From assembly GCF_014873945.1 (NCBI RefSeq), contig NZ_JADBEC010000002.1:992001-1056000 (forward strand): 64,000 bases of DNA. Direction: 5' to 3'. The translations under genes were made by a program, and so were the position numbers. The notes under the pieces were generated by a model. It worked only from the letters and a program-made list of their open reading frames with translations. It was not told where the DNA came from and searched no databases. The DNA comes from Rhizobium viscosum. GTDB taxonomy: Bacteria; Pseudomonadota; Alphaproteobacteria; Rhizobiales; Rhizobiaceae. Shown in pieces: positions 45,114 to 54,333 of the stretch. Each line of letters starts with the position of its first letter. Within the stretch, counting starts at the first letter, position 1.

Positions 45114-45713
45114 CTAAAGCCTGCGCAGCTTGCCCAACGTCACGTAGTCATCGACGAGCCGCCGTTCGGCGGCGAATGGGTGATATTCCCATCCTTCATG
45201 TCCAAATCCGACGATGGTAACCGTTGCATTGGGATATCTGTCCAGCACGCTGGCGATCACGATGATGCCGCTGCTCGGGACGACATAAGGTGCGGGATGG
45301 TAGAGCTGCAGCACGTCATCGACCCAATCGTGGGTTCGCTCATCGATGACGAAGCAGCGCTTGCCGTTTTCCAGGCAGAAGGCATTGAACGCCTGCGTGC
45401 CGTCGTCGCAGAAATCGTCTAGTTCTGGATGGAGCACCGCAATGAGAGGTTTCATCGCCGCAAATTTCTTGGGATCACGCACACACCAGATCTCCCCCGC
45501 CTGAGCGACAGCGGGATGTGATCGCCAGACGTTCGAGCCCAGCATCGATTTGGCTGGCCGACCGGTGTTGCAAACAGCAACGACGTCGGTGCGCAGGCCA
45601 CTGGCGCCGCTGGAGCGGCAGTCATTGAACCGGACAACCAGATCCGCGGACTCGATAACAGGCGCGTAGCGGCAATCTACGGCGCCATTCCCTACGATCA
45701 TAATGCGGGTCAT
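45114..45713 (-). CDS. GT29/sialyltransferase-like protein
   Basis: 199-aa soluble protein. IMIVGNGAVDC, DLVVRFNDCRSS, YVVPSSGIIVIASVLDRY and VGFGHEGWEYHPFAAERR occur in the order of sialyltransferase L, S and VS motifs. Proteins of this type in rhizobia have been labelled urease operon accessory proteins or GT29-like; no urease genes are visible here. The acceptor and donor are unknown. GAGGAATTTCAC precedes the ATG at 45713. Confidence 0.75.
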   Translation of the reverse strand: MTRIMIVGNGAVDCRYAPVIESADLVVRFNDCRSSGASGLRTDVVAVCNTGRPAKSMLGSNVWRSHPAVAQAGEIWCVRDPKKFAAMKPLIAVLHPELDDFCDDGTQAFNAFCLENGKRCFVIDERTHDWVDDVLQLYHPAPYVVPSSGIIVIASVLDRYPNATVTIVGFGHEGWEYHPFAAERRLVDDYVTLGKLRRL

Positions 45714-46234
45714 GTGAAATTCCTCGATTGGATGGCTCCATCCGCGAAGAGACCGCAGCCCAATGAGGCAGCATATCGTCGGGGCGGAGCGGGCAATGGA
45801 TGGCTAACCGGTCCGCGCCGGCCTCCAGGAGAGGTCGCAAAGCTTGGTTCGGGTCATGAACGCTTCATTGCAAAATCAGAGGAAATCATTGTGTTCGTAA
45901 CATCACGATGAGCAGACCCGGATCACGGAAATCAATTATTACGATCGTAAGACGATTGGCCTGAGAAGAAGCGTTCCTGCCCTGTTCAGTTCGCTCGTCC
46001 GGAGATAGTCTGGGAGTCGGCTCAAACCGCGGATCCACCCTGGGGCCGCCCCTATCGCAACGAGACTGTTCGCTAGATGCTCGCCTCTCTTCGAAGCCCA
46101 GCAGGTTTTTTACGGCGACGGAAAAGACGTGACGACATCCGCACAAACCGCTCGGCCTTGGCAATCACATCGCTGCCTCCACTCTGGATTCCTACGGCCG
46201 TTTCCCTGGAAATCGACGGGAAGGAGTGCTCGCC
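45714..46234. other. Divergent intergenic region, nothing recognised
   Basis: About 520 bp between divergent GT29-like and symporter genes. Short open frames on both strands lack ribosome binding sites and recognisable products. Presumably carries both promoters. Confidence 0.45.
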
Positions 46235-47704
46235 GTGAACAGTGCCTTGTGGCTGATTTGCGCTGTCGTGGTGGCGATTTTGATCCTGACTGTTTGGGGC
46301 CGCAATCATCGCCGCGTCACTCTCGAGCAGTGGGCGCTGGGCGGGCGGCGATTTGGAGCCGTCCTGGTCTTCCTGCTGATGGCGGGGGAAATCTACACCA
46401 CCTTTACATTTCTGGGCGCAAGCGGATTTGCTTATGGCAAGGGCGGCACGGTATTTTACATCCTGACTTACACCTGTCTGGCTTTTGTCACATCCTACTG
46501 GCTGCTTCCGCCTATTTGGCGTTTTGCCAACGAGATGCGACTGGTCACGCAACCGGATTTCTTCGAGCAGAAATACGATAGCCCCGGTCTCGGTTTTCTG
46601 GTGACGCTCGTCGGTCTCGTGGCCCTCATTCCCTATCTCATCCTTCAACTCAAGGGCCTTGGTATTATCGCCGAAACCTTGTCAGGAGGCGAGATTTCGA
46701 AGTCCAGGGCAGTGATTTTGGGCGCGGCGGTGATGGCACTATACGTCATCGCTTCAGGCATGCGCGGCTCTGCATGGGCCGCTGCGGTCAAGGACGTCAC
46801 GATCTGGATCATTTGTGCGTTTCTCGGACTCTATCTTCCCTACCACTATTATGGGGGGATTGGAGCGATGTTCGAACAGATCGAGATGGCAAGGCCAGGC
46901 TTCTTGGCGCTTCCGAATACCGGCGAGACGATCGTTTGGTATTGCAGCACCGTCGCGCTTTCGGCCCTCGGCCTCTATATGTGGCCGCACACTTTTTCCT
47001 CCGTCTACACGTCCAGATCAGAGGGTGCATTTCGGCGGAACGCTGTGCTCATGCCGCTTTATTCGCTGGTTATGCTGTTTGCAATGCTCGTCGGTTTTGC
47101 GGCCGTCCTCAAGATCCCCGGATTGCAGGGCGACGAAATCGACTTGGCGCTATTGAAGCTGTCCATTGCCACATTTGATCCCTGGTTCGTCGGCGTGATC
47201 GGGGCCGCAGGCGTGCTTACGGCACTTGTGCCAGGGTCGACCATCGTCATCGTCGGATCCACTCTGATCTCGACGAATATTCTGAGAAAGCTGGCCCCCT
47301 CGATTCCTGACAGGCTGGTCACCGGTTTTACGAAGTGCTCGGTTCTGCTCATGACAGCCATTGCCGTATTTTTCACCTTGATGGGTGGAGAAAGCATAGT
47401 TGCCATCCTGATAATGGGCTACAGCATCGTGACCCAGCTTTTCCCGGCTCTTTTTGCGAGCCTCTTGCCGAAAAATCCCTTCACGAAGGAGGGCGCGGCC
47501 GCGGGGATAATCGTGGGCGTCGGCACTGTCGGCGTCGTCGTGACAACCGGCTTGACGATCGCCAGCTTCTTTCCAAATGCTCCAGCGACGGTAAAGCAGA
47601 TCAATACCGGTTTCATCGCACTGAGTCTGAATGTGCTCGTCGCACTTCTGGTCAGCGTTGCAACTGCCCAACGACAAACATCTTCGGCGCGCTTCAATCC
47701 ATAG
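46235..47704 (+). CDS. Sodium:solute symporter (SSS family)
   Basis: 489-aa membrane protein with about 13 hydrophobic helices and SSS motifs (QWALGGRRFGAVLVFLLMAGEIYTTFTFLGASGFAYGKG near the start; ALVPGSTIVIVGSTLISTNILR). Family members import organic acids, pantothenate, sugars or amino acids with Na+. The GTG at 46235 follows GGAAGGAG at ideal spacing, so the earlier GTG at 46226, which lies inside that site, is rejected. Isolated gene; a DUF3311-like partner is found about 4.6 kb downstream. Confidence 0.92.
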   Translation: MNSALWLICAVVVAILILTVWGRNHRRVTLEQWALGGRRFGAVLVFLLMAGEIYTTFTFLGASGFAYGKGGTVFYILTYTCLAFVTSYWLLPPIWRFANEMRLVTQPDFFEQKYDSPGLGFLVTLVGLVALIPYLILQLKGLGIIAETLSGGEISKSRAVILGAAVMALYVIASGMRGSAWAAAVKDVTIWIICAFLGLYLPYHYYGGIGAMFEQIEMARPGFLALPNTGETIVWYCSTVALSALGLYMWPHTFSSVYTSRSEGAFRRNAVLMPLYSLVMLFAMLVGFAAVLKIPGLQGDEIDLALLKLSIATFDPWFVGVIGAAGVLTALVPGSTIVIVGSTLISTNILRKLAPSIPDRLVTGFTKCSVLLMTAIAVFFTLMGGESIVAILIMGYSIVTQLFPALFASLLPKNPFTKEGAAAGIIVGVGTVGVVVTTGLTIASFFPNAPATVKQINTGFIALSLNVLVALLVSVATAQRQTSSARFNP

Positions 47705-48000
47705 CTGCGAACCTAGGTGCCTTGCGATCCGCCTCGGTGCAGTTTTCCCCGAGACTTCGCGTGTCTTCAATCACCTAGCTATTGCCTCCGCACTACCCAG
47801 AAAGAATTGGGCGACAGCACCATGCTGACCGCAATCGCGGTCGGGATCGCCTCGGGCTGTCAGGCCGATATGAACGCCGATTCATGGTCCTTCGGGCCAG
47901 CACGGACACATTTTGATACATATCGGCGCCTCCCTGAAATTATGCGGATACAATCGCCAGCAATCGTGGCTTCAGATCATCGGCCCGAAAGGAGTTTAAA

Positions 48001-48510
48001 TTGAAGCCCGCACTCCCTGGCATATTTGTCACTTCCGCACTTGCGTTTGGCGCCGTCGCTTCCTTTTGCGCGGCAACGCAGCCAGCTCCTGAAAATGCTT
48101 CTCCGATCTACGGGGTTACCATTCCGGAAGGCTACAGAGACTGGAAGTTCATCGCACCGGCTCAGGAGGCGCCTCCGCTTGACGAACTGCGCTCGGTGCT
48201 TGGCAACGACATCGCGGTTGACGCCTATAAGAAGGGCACGCTGCCATTTCCGGATGGTTCGATCCTGGTTAAGCTCGCCTACAAGCGCAGCCAGTCGACG
48301 GAGTTCGCGCCTGCGACCGTTCCCGGCGCCGCGACGACCGTGCAGGTCATGGTAAAGGATTCGAAGAAATACCCCGACAGCCATGGCTGGGGTTTCGGAA
48401 GGTTCGTAAACGGCAAGCCGGTCGATATTGCGCAGCACGAAACCTGTCTTTCCTGCCATGTCAGCAATGTCGAGGACCACGACTACGTCTTCACACGATA
48501 TGCGCCTTGA
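48001..48510 (+). CDS. Cytochrome P460 family protein
   Basis: 169-aa exported haem protein: signal peptide (about 1-25, ending near ASFCAA), a cytochrome P460 beta-sheet domain (GVTIPEGYRDWKFIAP; DGSILVKLAYK; WGFGRFVNGKPV) and a C-terminal CLSCH haem c motif near residue 150. P460 proteins oxidise hydroxylamine or detoxify NO in some bacteria; many homologues are uncharacterised. Start is TTG at 48001, with AAAGGAG six bases upstream. Confidence 0.9.
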   Translation: MKPALPGIFVTSALAFGAVASFCAATQPAPENASPIYGVTIPEGYRDWKFIAPAQEAPPLDELRSVLGNDIAVDAYKKGTLPFPDGSILVKLAYKRSQSTEFAPATVPGAATTVQVMVKDSKKYPDSHGWGFGRFVNGKPVDIAQHETCLSCHVSNVEDHDYVFTRYAP

Positions 48511-48537
48511 GGGCCAGATAGCCGAGGCGACGCAGCA

Positions 48538-48569
48538 ATCGCCCCGCCTAATCATTGACGCGGGGCGAT
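48538..48569 (+). terminator. Hairpin after cytochrome P460 gene
   Basis: Perfect 10-bp stem ATCGCCCCGC / GCGGGGCGAT with a 12-base loop, 27 bp after the P460 stop. No U-tract. Confidence 0.5.
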
Positions 48570-48747
48570 ACGACAGGATTGCGCCAGGCAAGGCGATCAT
48601 CCTGTGATCGGGACCGATTTTCAAAAGCGACGATTTGATGTCATCACTCAGGTTGATCGACTAAGTCTGTAATGGTTTCGTCGAGTGTTGTAATAGCGCA
48701 GAAACGACGTTCATCGATCCTGCCGATAGATATCAGCAGGAGAACAC

Positions 48748-49758
48748 ATGCCCGGATTTTTCGACACGGCCGGTTTAGGCCTACCGATATGTATAGCCGG
48801 TGCCGGCGCGATAGGGATTACGGTTGCAGCGCGCCTATCGATCGCCGGCTTTCATGTCCGGCTGGTCGCTCGGGGTGGCAGCCTGGCTGCGATCAACAAG
48901 AAGGGAATCCGCTTACTGGACAGCGAAGGCGACCATAGCGCGCGCGTCGAGGTCGGCCAGGCGACGGACTTTGGACCCCAGCGGATTTTATTTCTCTGCT
49001 CCAAGTCTCATGATCTGGCTGAGCTGGCCGCCGCTCTGCAGCCGCTCATCTCCGCCGAGACCATCCTTGTTCCAGTCGTCAACGGCATACCCTGGTGGTA
49101 TTTCGACGGCGATGGAGGTGATTGGGTCGGTCAAGTCGTGAAATCGGTCGACCCCGATGGGAAACTGAAGAGATTGGTACCCTCGCGACAGATAATCGGC
49201 ACGACCACGATGATCACTGCCGAGCGCCCGTGCCCGGGGACAGCACGAACCGCAAACCCCTTGCAGATGACGATCGGGGAACTTGATGACCGATCGTCTG
49301 AGCGCATCAAAGTCCTGGCAAGCATGCTGAGCGCCGCCGGGATCAGCGTCAGGATCGCGCCGCGTATTCGAGACGCAGTTTGGACCAAGGTCGTTCGCAA
49401 TCTCATTTCCAATCCGGTAACCGCCATAACGGGAGCCACATTGCGCGAGAACTTCGGTAATCACTACCTTGCAGACATCAGCCGACAGATGTTGCGGGAA
49501 GTCATTCCCGTGATCGATGCCTACGGCGCCAAGCTTGAAGTCGATCCGGATCTCATCCTCGAATCCGGACGAAAGCTTGGAGATGTGAAGACCTCGATGC
49601 TGCAGGACTTCGAAAAAGGAAATCAGCTGGAACTTGCATCGATTTGCGATGCCGTCATCGAACTCGCCAACCAGCGCGGGATCCGAATGCCGGTTACAGA
49701 GGCAATCACCGGCCTCGCACATTTCAGAGATGCCGCTGAACGGTCACATGCCGCCTAG
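48748..49758 (+). CDS. 2-dehydropantoate 2-reductase-like protein (PanE/ApbA family)
   Basis: 336-aa NADP-dependent reductase. Rossmann motif ICIAGAGAIGITVAARL, family signature SKSHDLAELAAALQPLI, the NGIPWW loop and VRNLISNPVTAITGATL with the conserved Lys in VWTKVVRNL. Length is a little above PanE (about 300 aa). As part of an accessory catabolic cluster with a hydroxyacid dehydrogenase, it may act on another 2-keto acid. AGGAGA precedes the ATG. Confidence 0.88.
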   Translation: MPGFFDTAGLGLPICIAGAGAIGITVAARLSIAGFHVRLVARGGSLAAINKKGIRLLDSEGDHSARVEVGQATDFGPQRILFLCSKSHDLAELAAALQPLISAETILVPVVNGIPWWYFDGDGGDWVGQVVKSVDPDGKLKRLVPSRQIIGTTTMITAERPCPGTARTANPLQMTIGELDDRSSERIKVLASMLSAAGISVRIAPRIRDAVWTKVVRNLISNPVTAITGATLRENFGNHYLADISRQMLREVIPVIDAYGAKLEVDPDLILESGRKLGDVKTSMLQDFEKGNQLELASICDAVIELANQRGIRMPVTEAITGLAHFRDAAERSHAA

Positions 49759-49961
49759 TCGCCGATCACCTTTGTCTGCTTGAGCGCCCGACGGGCGTGG
49801 CCAACCTGTCAGTTCGCCTTCCCCAAGTGCTTTCCCACCGCAGAGCATTCCGGCCATTTCTCATATCTGAAACAAACGGGGCCGGCTGTGAAATATTCCT
49901 GCATTCACACTGCGCGATAGCTTCGGCCTCTTGTTTTATCTCAAACACCGAGGTGACTTTG

Positions 49962-50912
49962 ATGCGTATCGTGTTTTCCGGACATACGTTTCCGGACATG
50001 CCCGATTATCTAAAACGATCGCTTGCTGGCGAACACGAGATACTTCTGTGGGATGGCGAACTCGCAAACATGCCTTCGAACATCGACATCCTGATCCCGC
50101 GCGCTCAACGGATCGGAGCGACCGAAATGGACCGCGGCAATGTGAAGTTCATACAACAATTCGGTGTTGGCCTTGATGGCGTTGACCTCGCCGCCGCGCG
50201 TTGCAGAGGAATCCCTGTCGCGAACGTTCCGGGAACCGGGGGGAACGCGGATTCCGTAGCCGAGCACGCAATTCTTCTGCTGCTGATGCTCTTGCGCCAA
50301 TGCAATAAAGTTCGAGAAAACATCCGAGACGGAATTCTTGGAGCCCCCGTCGGGACCGCGCTGGCAGGTCGTAGCGTCTGCTTATACGGTCTTGGCGCTG
50401 TTGCGAAATCGCTTGCGAAACGTCTCAAGGCGTTTGACGTTCGATTGCTCGGCCTGACGAGAGCGCCCAGCGCGGAAAAAGCATCCGAATATCACCTCGA
50501 TCGGTGCTACTCAGCTGAAAATGCAGAAGCTTGCCTTTCACAGTCGGATATCCTGATCGTTTGCGTAAAACATACATCCGAAACGACAGGGCTTGTTCAG
50601 GAGCAGCATTTGCGATGGCTGCGTCCCGGTGCCGTCCTCATCAATATTGCGCGCGCCGGGCTTATCGACAGGAAGGGGCTTGAGGCCTGTATCGCAGACG
50701 GCCAACTGGGAGGAGTGGGCCTGGATGTATTCTGGACCGAACCCGCCGACGCGCTCGACCCTCTTCTTGCGCATCCAAATGTCATTATGACACCCCATGT
50801 TGCCGGCATTACCGACAGGTCCCTGGCCGACATCGCACGAGCGGTTGCCGAAAACATCGAACGTTTTGCAGTGATGCGGCCCTTACTGAACACAGTGGAG
50901 CAAGGGTTTTGA
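49962..50912 (+). CDS. D-isomer 2-hydroxyacid dehydrogenase
   Basis: 316-aa NAD-dependent dehydrogenase. NAD-binding GLGAVAKSLAKRL (about 150-162), catalytic Arg in INIARAGLID, Glu in FWTEPADALDP and His in TPHVAGITD are intact. Reduces a 2-keto acid or oxidises the D-hydroxyacid; the substrate is unknown. The ATG at 49962 with GAGGTGA upstream gives normal family length; a reading from 49797 adds 55 unsupported residues. Confidence 0.92.
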   Translation: MRIVFSGHTFPDMPDYLKRSLAGEHEILLWDGELANMPSNIDILIPRAQRIGATEMDRGNVKFIQQFGVGLDGVDLAAARCRGIPVANVPGTGGNADSVAEHAILLLLMLLRQCNKVRENIRDGILGAPVGTALAGRSVCLYGLGAVAKSLAKRLKAFDVRLLGLTRAPSAEKASEYHLDRCYSAENAEACLSQSDILIVCVKHTSETTGLVQEQHLRWLRPGAVLINIARAGLIDRKGLEACIADGQLGGVGLDVFWTEPADALDPLLAHPNVIMTPHVAGITDRSLADIARAVAENIERFAVMRPLLNTVEQGF

Positions 50913-51014
50913 ATTGCTTGGGGATCCGAAGCCGCCTGCCCTGAGGATGGTGAATTGATCGCGATTAAGTGTTCTCGCTGAAGCGATATCCCGGATCCCC
51001 GGCTTTCGCCCGTC

Positions 51015-51030
51015 GGTTTCAGTTGAAACC
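51015..51030. promoter_or_regulatory. Palindrome GGTTTCA-GT-TGAAACC with vir-box resemblance
   Basis: 7-bp perfect inverted repeat around a 2-base centre, 166 bp upstream of the alpha/beta hydrolase start. The inner TTCAGTTGAAAC (51018-51029) differs from the vir-box consensus at one position. It could equally be an operator for another dimeric regulator. Confidence 0.45.
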
Positions 51031-51195
51031 AACAAGCCTCGCTTAGAAACCGGCCAGAAGTCCCGATAAGACAACGCTGCAATGCTCGGACTCAGGCGAG
51101 TTTCGGTCACAGACACAGCTTCAGCCATGGCAGCCTTCATGCCCATCGGATGAATATATTTGAGAATTGCGCCATCAGGCAAAGGACGAAGGCGA

Positions 51196-52014
51196 ATGTC
51201 CAAACTTTCAAAAACCGAAGTAGTCACCTCTCATGGCGTCATTGCAGTAGAGAAGAACTCAGCACGCGGCCCGAACGTACTTTTTCTTCACGGCAATTCG
51301 ACTTGTCGCGCTGTCTTTCAAAAACAATTCATGGACGACATTCTCGGATCATACCATCTCATTGCGCTTGACTTGCCGGGTCACGGAGAATCCGGCGATG
51401 CGGTGGATCCGGAACGGACCTATTCGCGGCCAGGATTGGCGGATGCGTGTCTGGAGGTCATGGCGGCGATGGCCGTCAGGAGCGCCGTTATTGTCGGTTG
51501 GTCACTCGGAGGTCATATAGCAATCGAGATGCTGTCCCGCTCGACAGGCATCGATGGCATCATGGTGACTGGTACCCCGCCCGTCGGGGACAACATCGCC
51601 GACGGTTTTCGCCGCAGGCCGCTCGGCGGACTTGCCGGCGAAGCAGAGCTCACATCGGAAGAGGCGGTCGAATTTGCACACGCCATCATGGGCCCTCATC
51701 TGGAGCCTTTCATCCCAAGGACAATCAGGCGAACGGACAAACATTTTCGGCCCTTGCTCGTAAGCGGAGCAATGAAAGGGCATGGCGCAAACCAGCGGGA
51801 CGTGCTTTCGGCAACCAGCGTACCGACAGCAATCGTCAATGGCGCATTGGACGATATTGTCAACCTGGACTACGTCGAATCCGTCCCCTACGGAAATCTG
51901 TGGAACGACAGATGCATCCGGATCCCACACGCCTCGCACGCTCCCTTCTGGGAGGTTCCCGCCAGCTTTAACGCCTTGCTCAGAAACTTTCTCGATGATG
52001 TTCATCAACGATGA
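51196..52014 (+). CDS. Alpha/beta hydrolase
   Basis: 272-aa hydrolase with NVLFLHGNST (oxyanion HG), nucleophile elbow GWSLGGH (Ser about 104), acid Asp in NGALDDIV and His in PHASHAPFWE. This set fits epoxide hydrolase, haloperoxidase-like or C-C bond hydrolase enzymes; the substrate is open. AAAGGACGAAGG precedes the ATG at 51196; an in-frame earlier start at 51160 lacks such a site. Follows the two reductase/dehydrogenase genes on the same strand. Confidence 0.92.
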   Translation: MSKLSKTEVVTSHGVIAVEKNSARGPNVLFLHGNSTCRAVFQKQFMDDILGSYHLIALDLPGHGESGDAVDPERTYSRPGLADACLEVMAAMAVRSAVIVGWSLGGHIAIEMLSRSTGIDGIMVTGTPPVGDNIADGFRRRPLGGLAGEAELTSEEAVEFAHAIMGPHLEPFIPRTIRRTDKHFRPLLVSGAMKGHGANQRDVLSATSVPTAIVNGALDDIVNLDYVESVPYGNLWNDRCIRIPHASHAPFWEVPASFNALLRNFLDDVHQR

Positions 52015-52298
52015 CCGATGACGGCAGGGGCGTTCATCCTGATGCTCGCGTGCAGGCCTAAAGTGCCGCAATTCTGGCCAATACGGTCAGGAAACAGTCG
52101 TGAAACTCCACCGATCAGATGAAGCATTTCGGCCGAACCGCTTCTGGTTTCGACGAATATGCTGACCATATGACCCTTGATCATACTGCATCGCAGGCAG
52201 ATTAGATCGCCGACACAGGATATGCAGGGAAAGGCTTCCACTTCGGCGTGGCCATGTTAAAGTAGCGCTCTCCGACGAACTGCGGATATGGGGGAGCG

Positions 52299-52496
52299 AT
52301 GCGATTTCTGATTGCGGTCATTGTCGTTGCCTCTGTTTTTGCGGGAAATGTGGCCTTCAACGACAGCACCACCTTTCTCGGCTATCCCTTGTTCTTCGTT
52401 TGGAATATTTTTAGCGTGGTACTCATCACCTGCGGAATGGGGCTTATATTCGTCTTGGATCCCCAAAATTCGCGGAGCACAAATCCCGACGTCTGA
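52299..52496 (+). CDS. Small DUF3311-like membrane protein
   Basis: 65-aa protein with two membrane helices (about 3-20 and 29-55). The NDSTTFLGYPLFFVWNIFSVVLITCGMGLIFVLD stretch matches the small DUF3311 proteins that normally precede an SSS symporter gene. GGGGGAGCG lies directly before the ATG. No symporter follows here; the SSS gene is 4.6 kb upstream. Confidence 0.7.
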   Translation: MRFLIAVIVVASVFAGNVAFNDSTTFLGYPLFFVWNIFSVVLITCGMGLIFVLDPQNSRSTNPDV

Positions 52497-52755
52497 GGCT
52501 TGCGCCGGTGCGTTGCCCTCCGTCGGCTATTGAAGCTGACTGAAAACCATCGCAAGCGTTGTCTTTCAGCAGAGATCGTCTTTCAACCGTGACGGGACCG
52601 ACGCAGCTCATGGCATGGATCTCGCAACGATTGGCTTACCGCAAACAGCATCGGGTGCGTCGGCTTGCATGCGGCACCGGCAAAAGCATGGAACCAATCT
52701 TCACGCTGCATGTTCGAAGACCTGATTGGTTGCGGAATAGCATTAGGGAGGTCAC

Positions 52756-52986
52756 ATGCCGGCAAGCGAACTGGATGAGGTCCTGACGAAGCTACCGCTC
52801 CGTATTGGCGTCTACATTCCCGACGACCTGTTGGAGGATTGGTTTGCGCCTGGCGCCGGAATGAACCCCGTGGGAGCCAAGGCGCTCGATGCAGCGGCTG
52901 CCTATGGCAGAGCATTCGAATGCGAGTTCAAGTATTACCCCGACCGCAAGGAAGGTGTCTTCTGGAAATGGGTGCCTGCGATCTGA
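52756..52986 (+). CDS. Small hypothetical protein
   Basis: 76-aa soluble protein with a good ribosome binding site (GGGAGG before the ATG). Features: LRIGVYIPDDLLEDWFAPG, an Ala-rich helix (AKALDAAAAYGRAF) and an aromatic/charged C-terminus (FKYYPDRKEGVFWKWVPAI). I do not recognise the family. Upstream of the FixJ-type regulator. Confidence 0.7.
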   Translation: MPASELDEVLTKLPLRIGVYIPDDLLEDWFAPGAGMNPVGAKALDAAAAYGRAFECEFKYYPDRKEGVFWKWVPAI

Positions 52987-53235
52987 CGGCGCTCGGTGCG
53001 AGTGAGCAGATCACGACCTGTTGAGCTGCTTGAGGCGTCGCTCGCGCGATACCGCCCGGACCCTTTTTCGCTCTACCTCCACCATCGTGGAGCCGGAATT
53101 TGCCGCAACGGCGAGATAGAACCCGCCCTTTGGCGATTATTCCCAAGAGGAACCAAACACACCTTGGTGTGATAGGCTGTGCATTACACGAATGGTATAC
53201 GGATAAAATCGTCCAGCTTAATACCGAGTAAGATC

Positions 53236-53880
53236 ATGACGCACGATCTGACCGACAAAGCCCTGGTTCACATTGTCGATGACGACGAATCTGTAAGATA
53301 CACGCTCTGTCAACTTCTGCGATCGGTTGGTTTACACGCTCGCGCCTATGGGTCCGTCACTGAATTCACAAGTCAACCTTTGCCCGACAAACCGGGTTGC
53401 CTGGTGTTGGATGTTCGCTTACCCGGAGTGAGTGGCTTGGAATTCCAGGGACAACTCAATGATCTTGGCATCTTCCTCCCTGTCATCTTCATGACCGGCC
53501 ACGGCGATATTCCGATGTCGGTACGCGCCATGAAAGCGGGAGCCGTCGACTTCCTGCCCAAGCCTTTTCGAGATCAGGACATGCTGGACGCCATAAGCTC
53601 GGCAATTGGCCGTGACCATGACCGACGCGCGAACACGGATCAGGCTGCGGATATCTATGATCGGTTCACGCGCCTTACGCCGCGCGAGCAGGAAGTGATG
53701 ATGTTCGCAACGTCTGGAAAGATGAACAAGCAAACAGCTGGTTACCTGGGTATCAGCATAGTCACAGTCAAAATCCATCGCCGCGCTGCGATGACGAAGA
53801 TGGAGGCTCGAACACTCCCGGATCTCGTCCGCATGGCCGACATGGTCAGGCCGATGCTCGGCATAGGCTACAGGCAATAA
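53236..53880 (+). CDS. FixJ-type response regulator (REC + LuxR HTH)
   Basis: 214 aa. Receiver with DDDE acid pocket and phospho-acceptor Asp59 (CLVLDVRLPG), conserved T (FMTGHGDIP) and K (LPKPFR); C-terminal LuxR-type helix-turn-helix (about 140-205, RLTPREQEVMMFATSGKMNKQTAGYLGIS). The start at 53236 has GAGTAAG nearby. It lies 50 bp upstream of a single-domain receiver and convergent with a PAS kinase, a likely phosphorelay set. Confidence 0.93.
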   Translation: MTHDLTDKALVHIVDDDESVRYTLCQLLRSVGLHARAYGSVTEFTSQPLPDKPGCLVLDVRLPGVSGLEFQGQLNDLGIFLPVIFMTGHGDIPMSVRAMKAGAVDFLPKPFRDQDMLDAISSAIGRDHDRRANTDQAADIYDRFTRLTPREQEVMMFATSGKMNKQTAGYLGISIVTVKIHRRAAMTKMEARTLPDLVRMADMVRPMLGIGYRQ

Positions 53881-53930
53881 ACCGCGCAGGACGGGCGCCC
53901 ATAAATCGAAACAGAAAAAGGATTTCCCGA

Positions 53931-54314
53931 GTGGTAGCGGTAACGTTGGTCGGAATTGTTGACGACGATCGATCACTGTGCTCGTCACTCGTCCGTCTTG
54001 TTCGCTCGATGGGATACGAGGCTCGTGGCTTCGAATCCGCCGAGGAATTCATGAGATCCAGCACGCTCGACGAGTGCTCCTGTCTCATCACAGATGTCCA
54101 GATGCCTGGTATCAGCGGCATCGAGTTGACGAAATTCATGACTGTTCAACGCTCGACAGTGCCCGTCATCGTCGTTACTGCTCATGCGGAGGCTGGCCTG
54201 GAAGACAGCGCCCTTGCAAACGGGGCGTGCTATTTCCTGAGGAAGCCCATCGATGGCGACCTCTTGGCCGCCAACCTCTCGAAGGTGATAACCTCTCAGG
54301 TGGCCTGCGGTTGA
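53931..54314 (+). CDS. Single-domain response regulator
   Basis: 127-aa stand-alone receiver (Asp55 in CLITDVQMPG, Thr in VVTAHAE, Lys in FLRKPIDG) without an output domain. GTG start at 53931. FixJ-type sequence features. Probably acts as a phosphate sink or shuttle for the kinase encoded convergently 19 bp away. Confidence 0.9.
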   Translation: MVAVTLVGIVDDDRSLCSSLVRLVRSMGYEARGFESAEEFMRSSTLDECSCLITDVQMPGISGIELTKFMTVQRSTVPVIVVTAHAEAGLEDSALANGACYFLRKPIDGDLLAANLSKVITSQVACG

Positions 54315-54333
54315 TCGGACGCGAACGCTGCTC

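Noticed and set aside
47822..48004. Short frame (60 codons) with a lipobox-like ASGC near its start, just before the P460 gene
   Set aside because: No ribosome binding site, no credible mature protein, and it runs into the P460 start; treated as chance.
52005..52241. Minus-strand frame of 78 codons with Cys pairs between hydrolase and DUF3311-like gene
   Set aside because: Start is a GTG without a ribosome binding site and no family is recognised; kept as unsupported.
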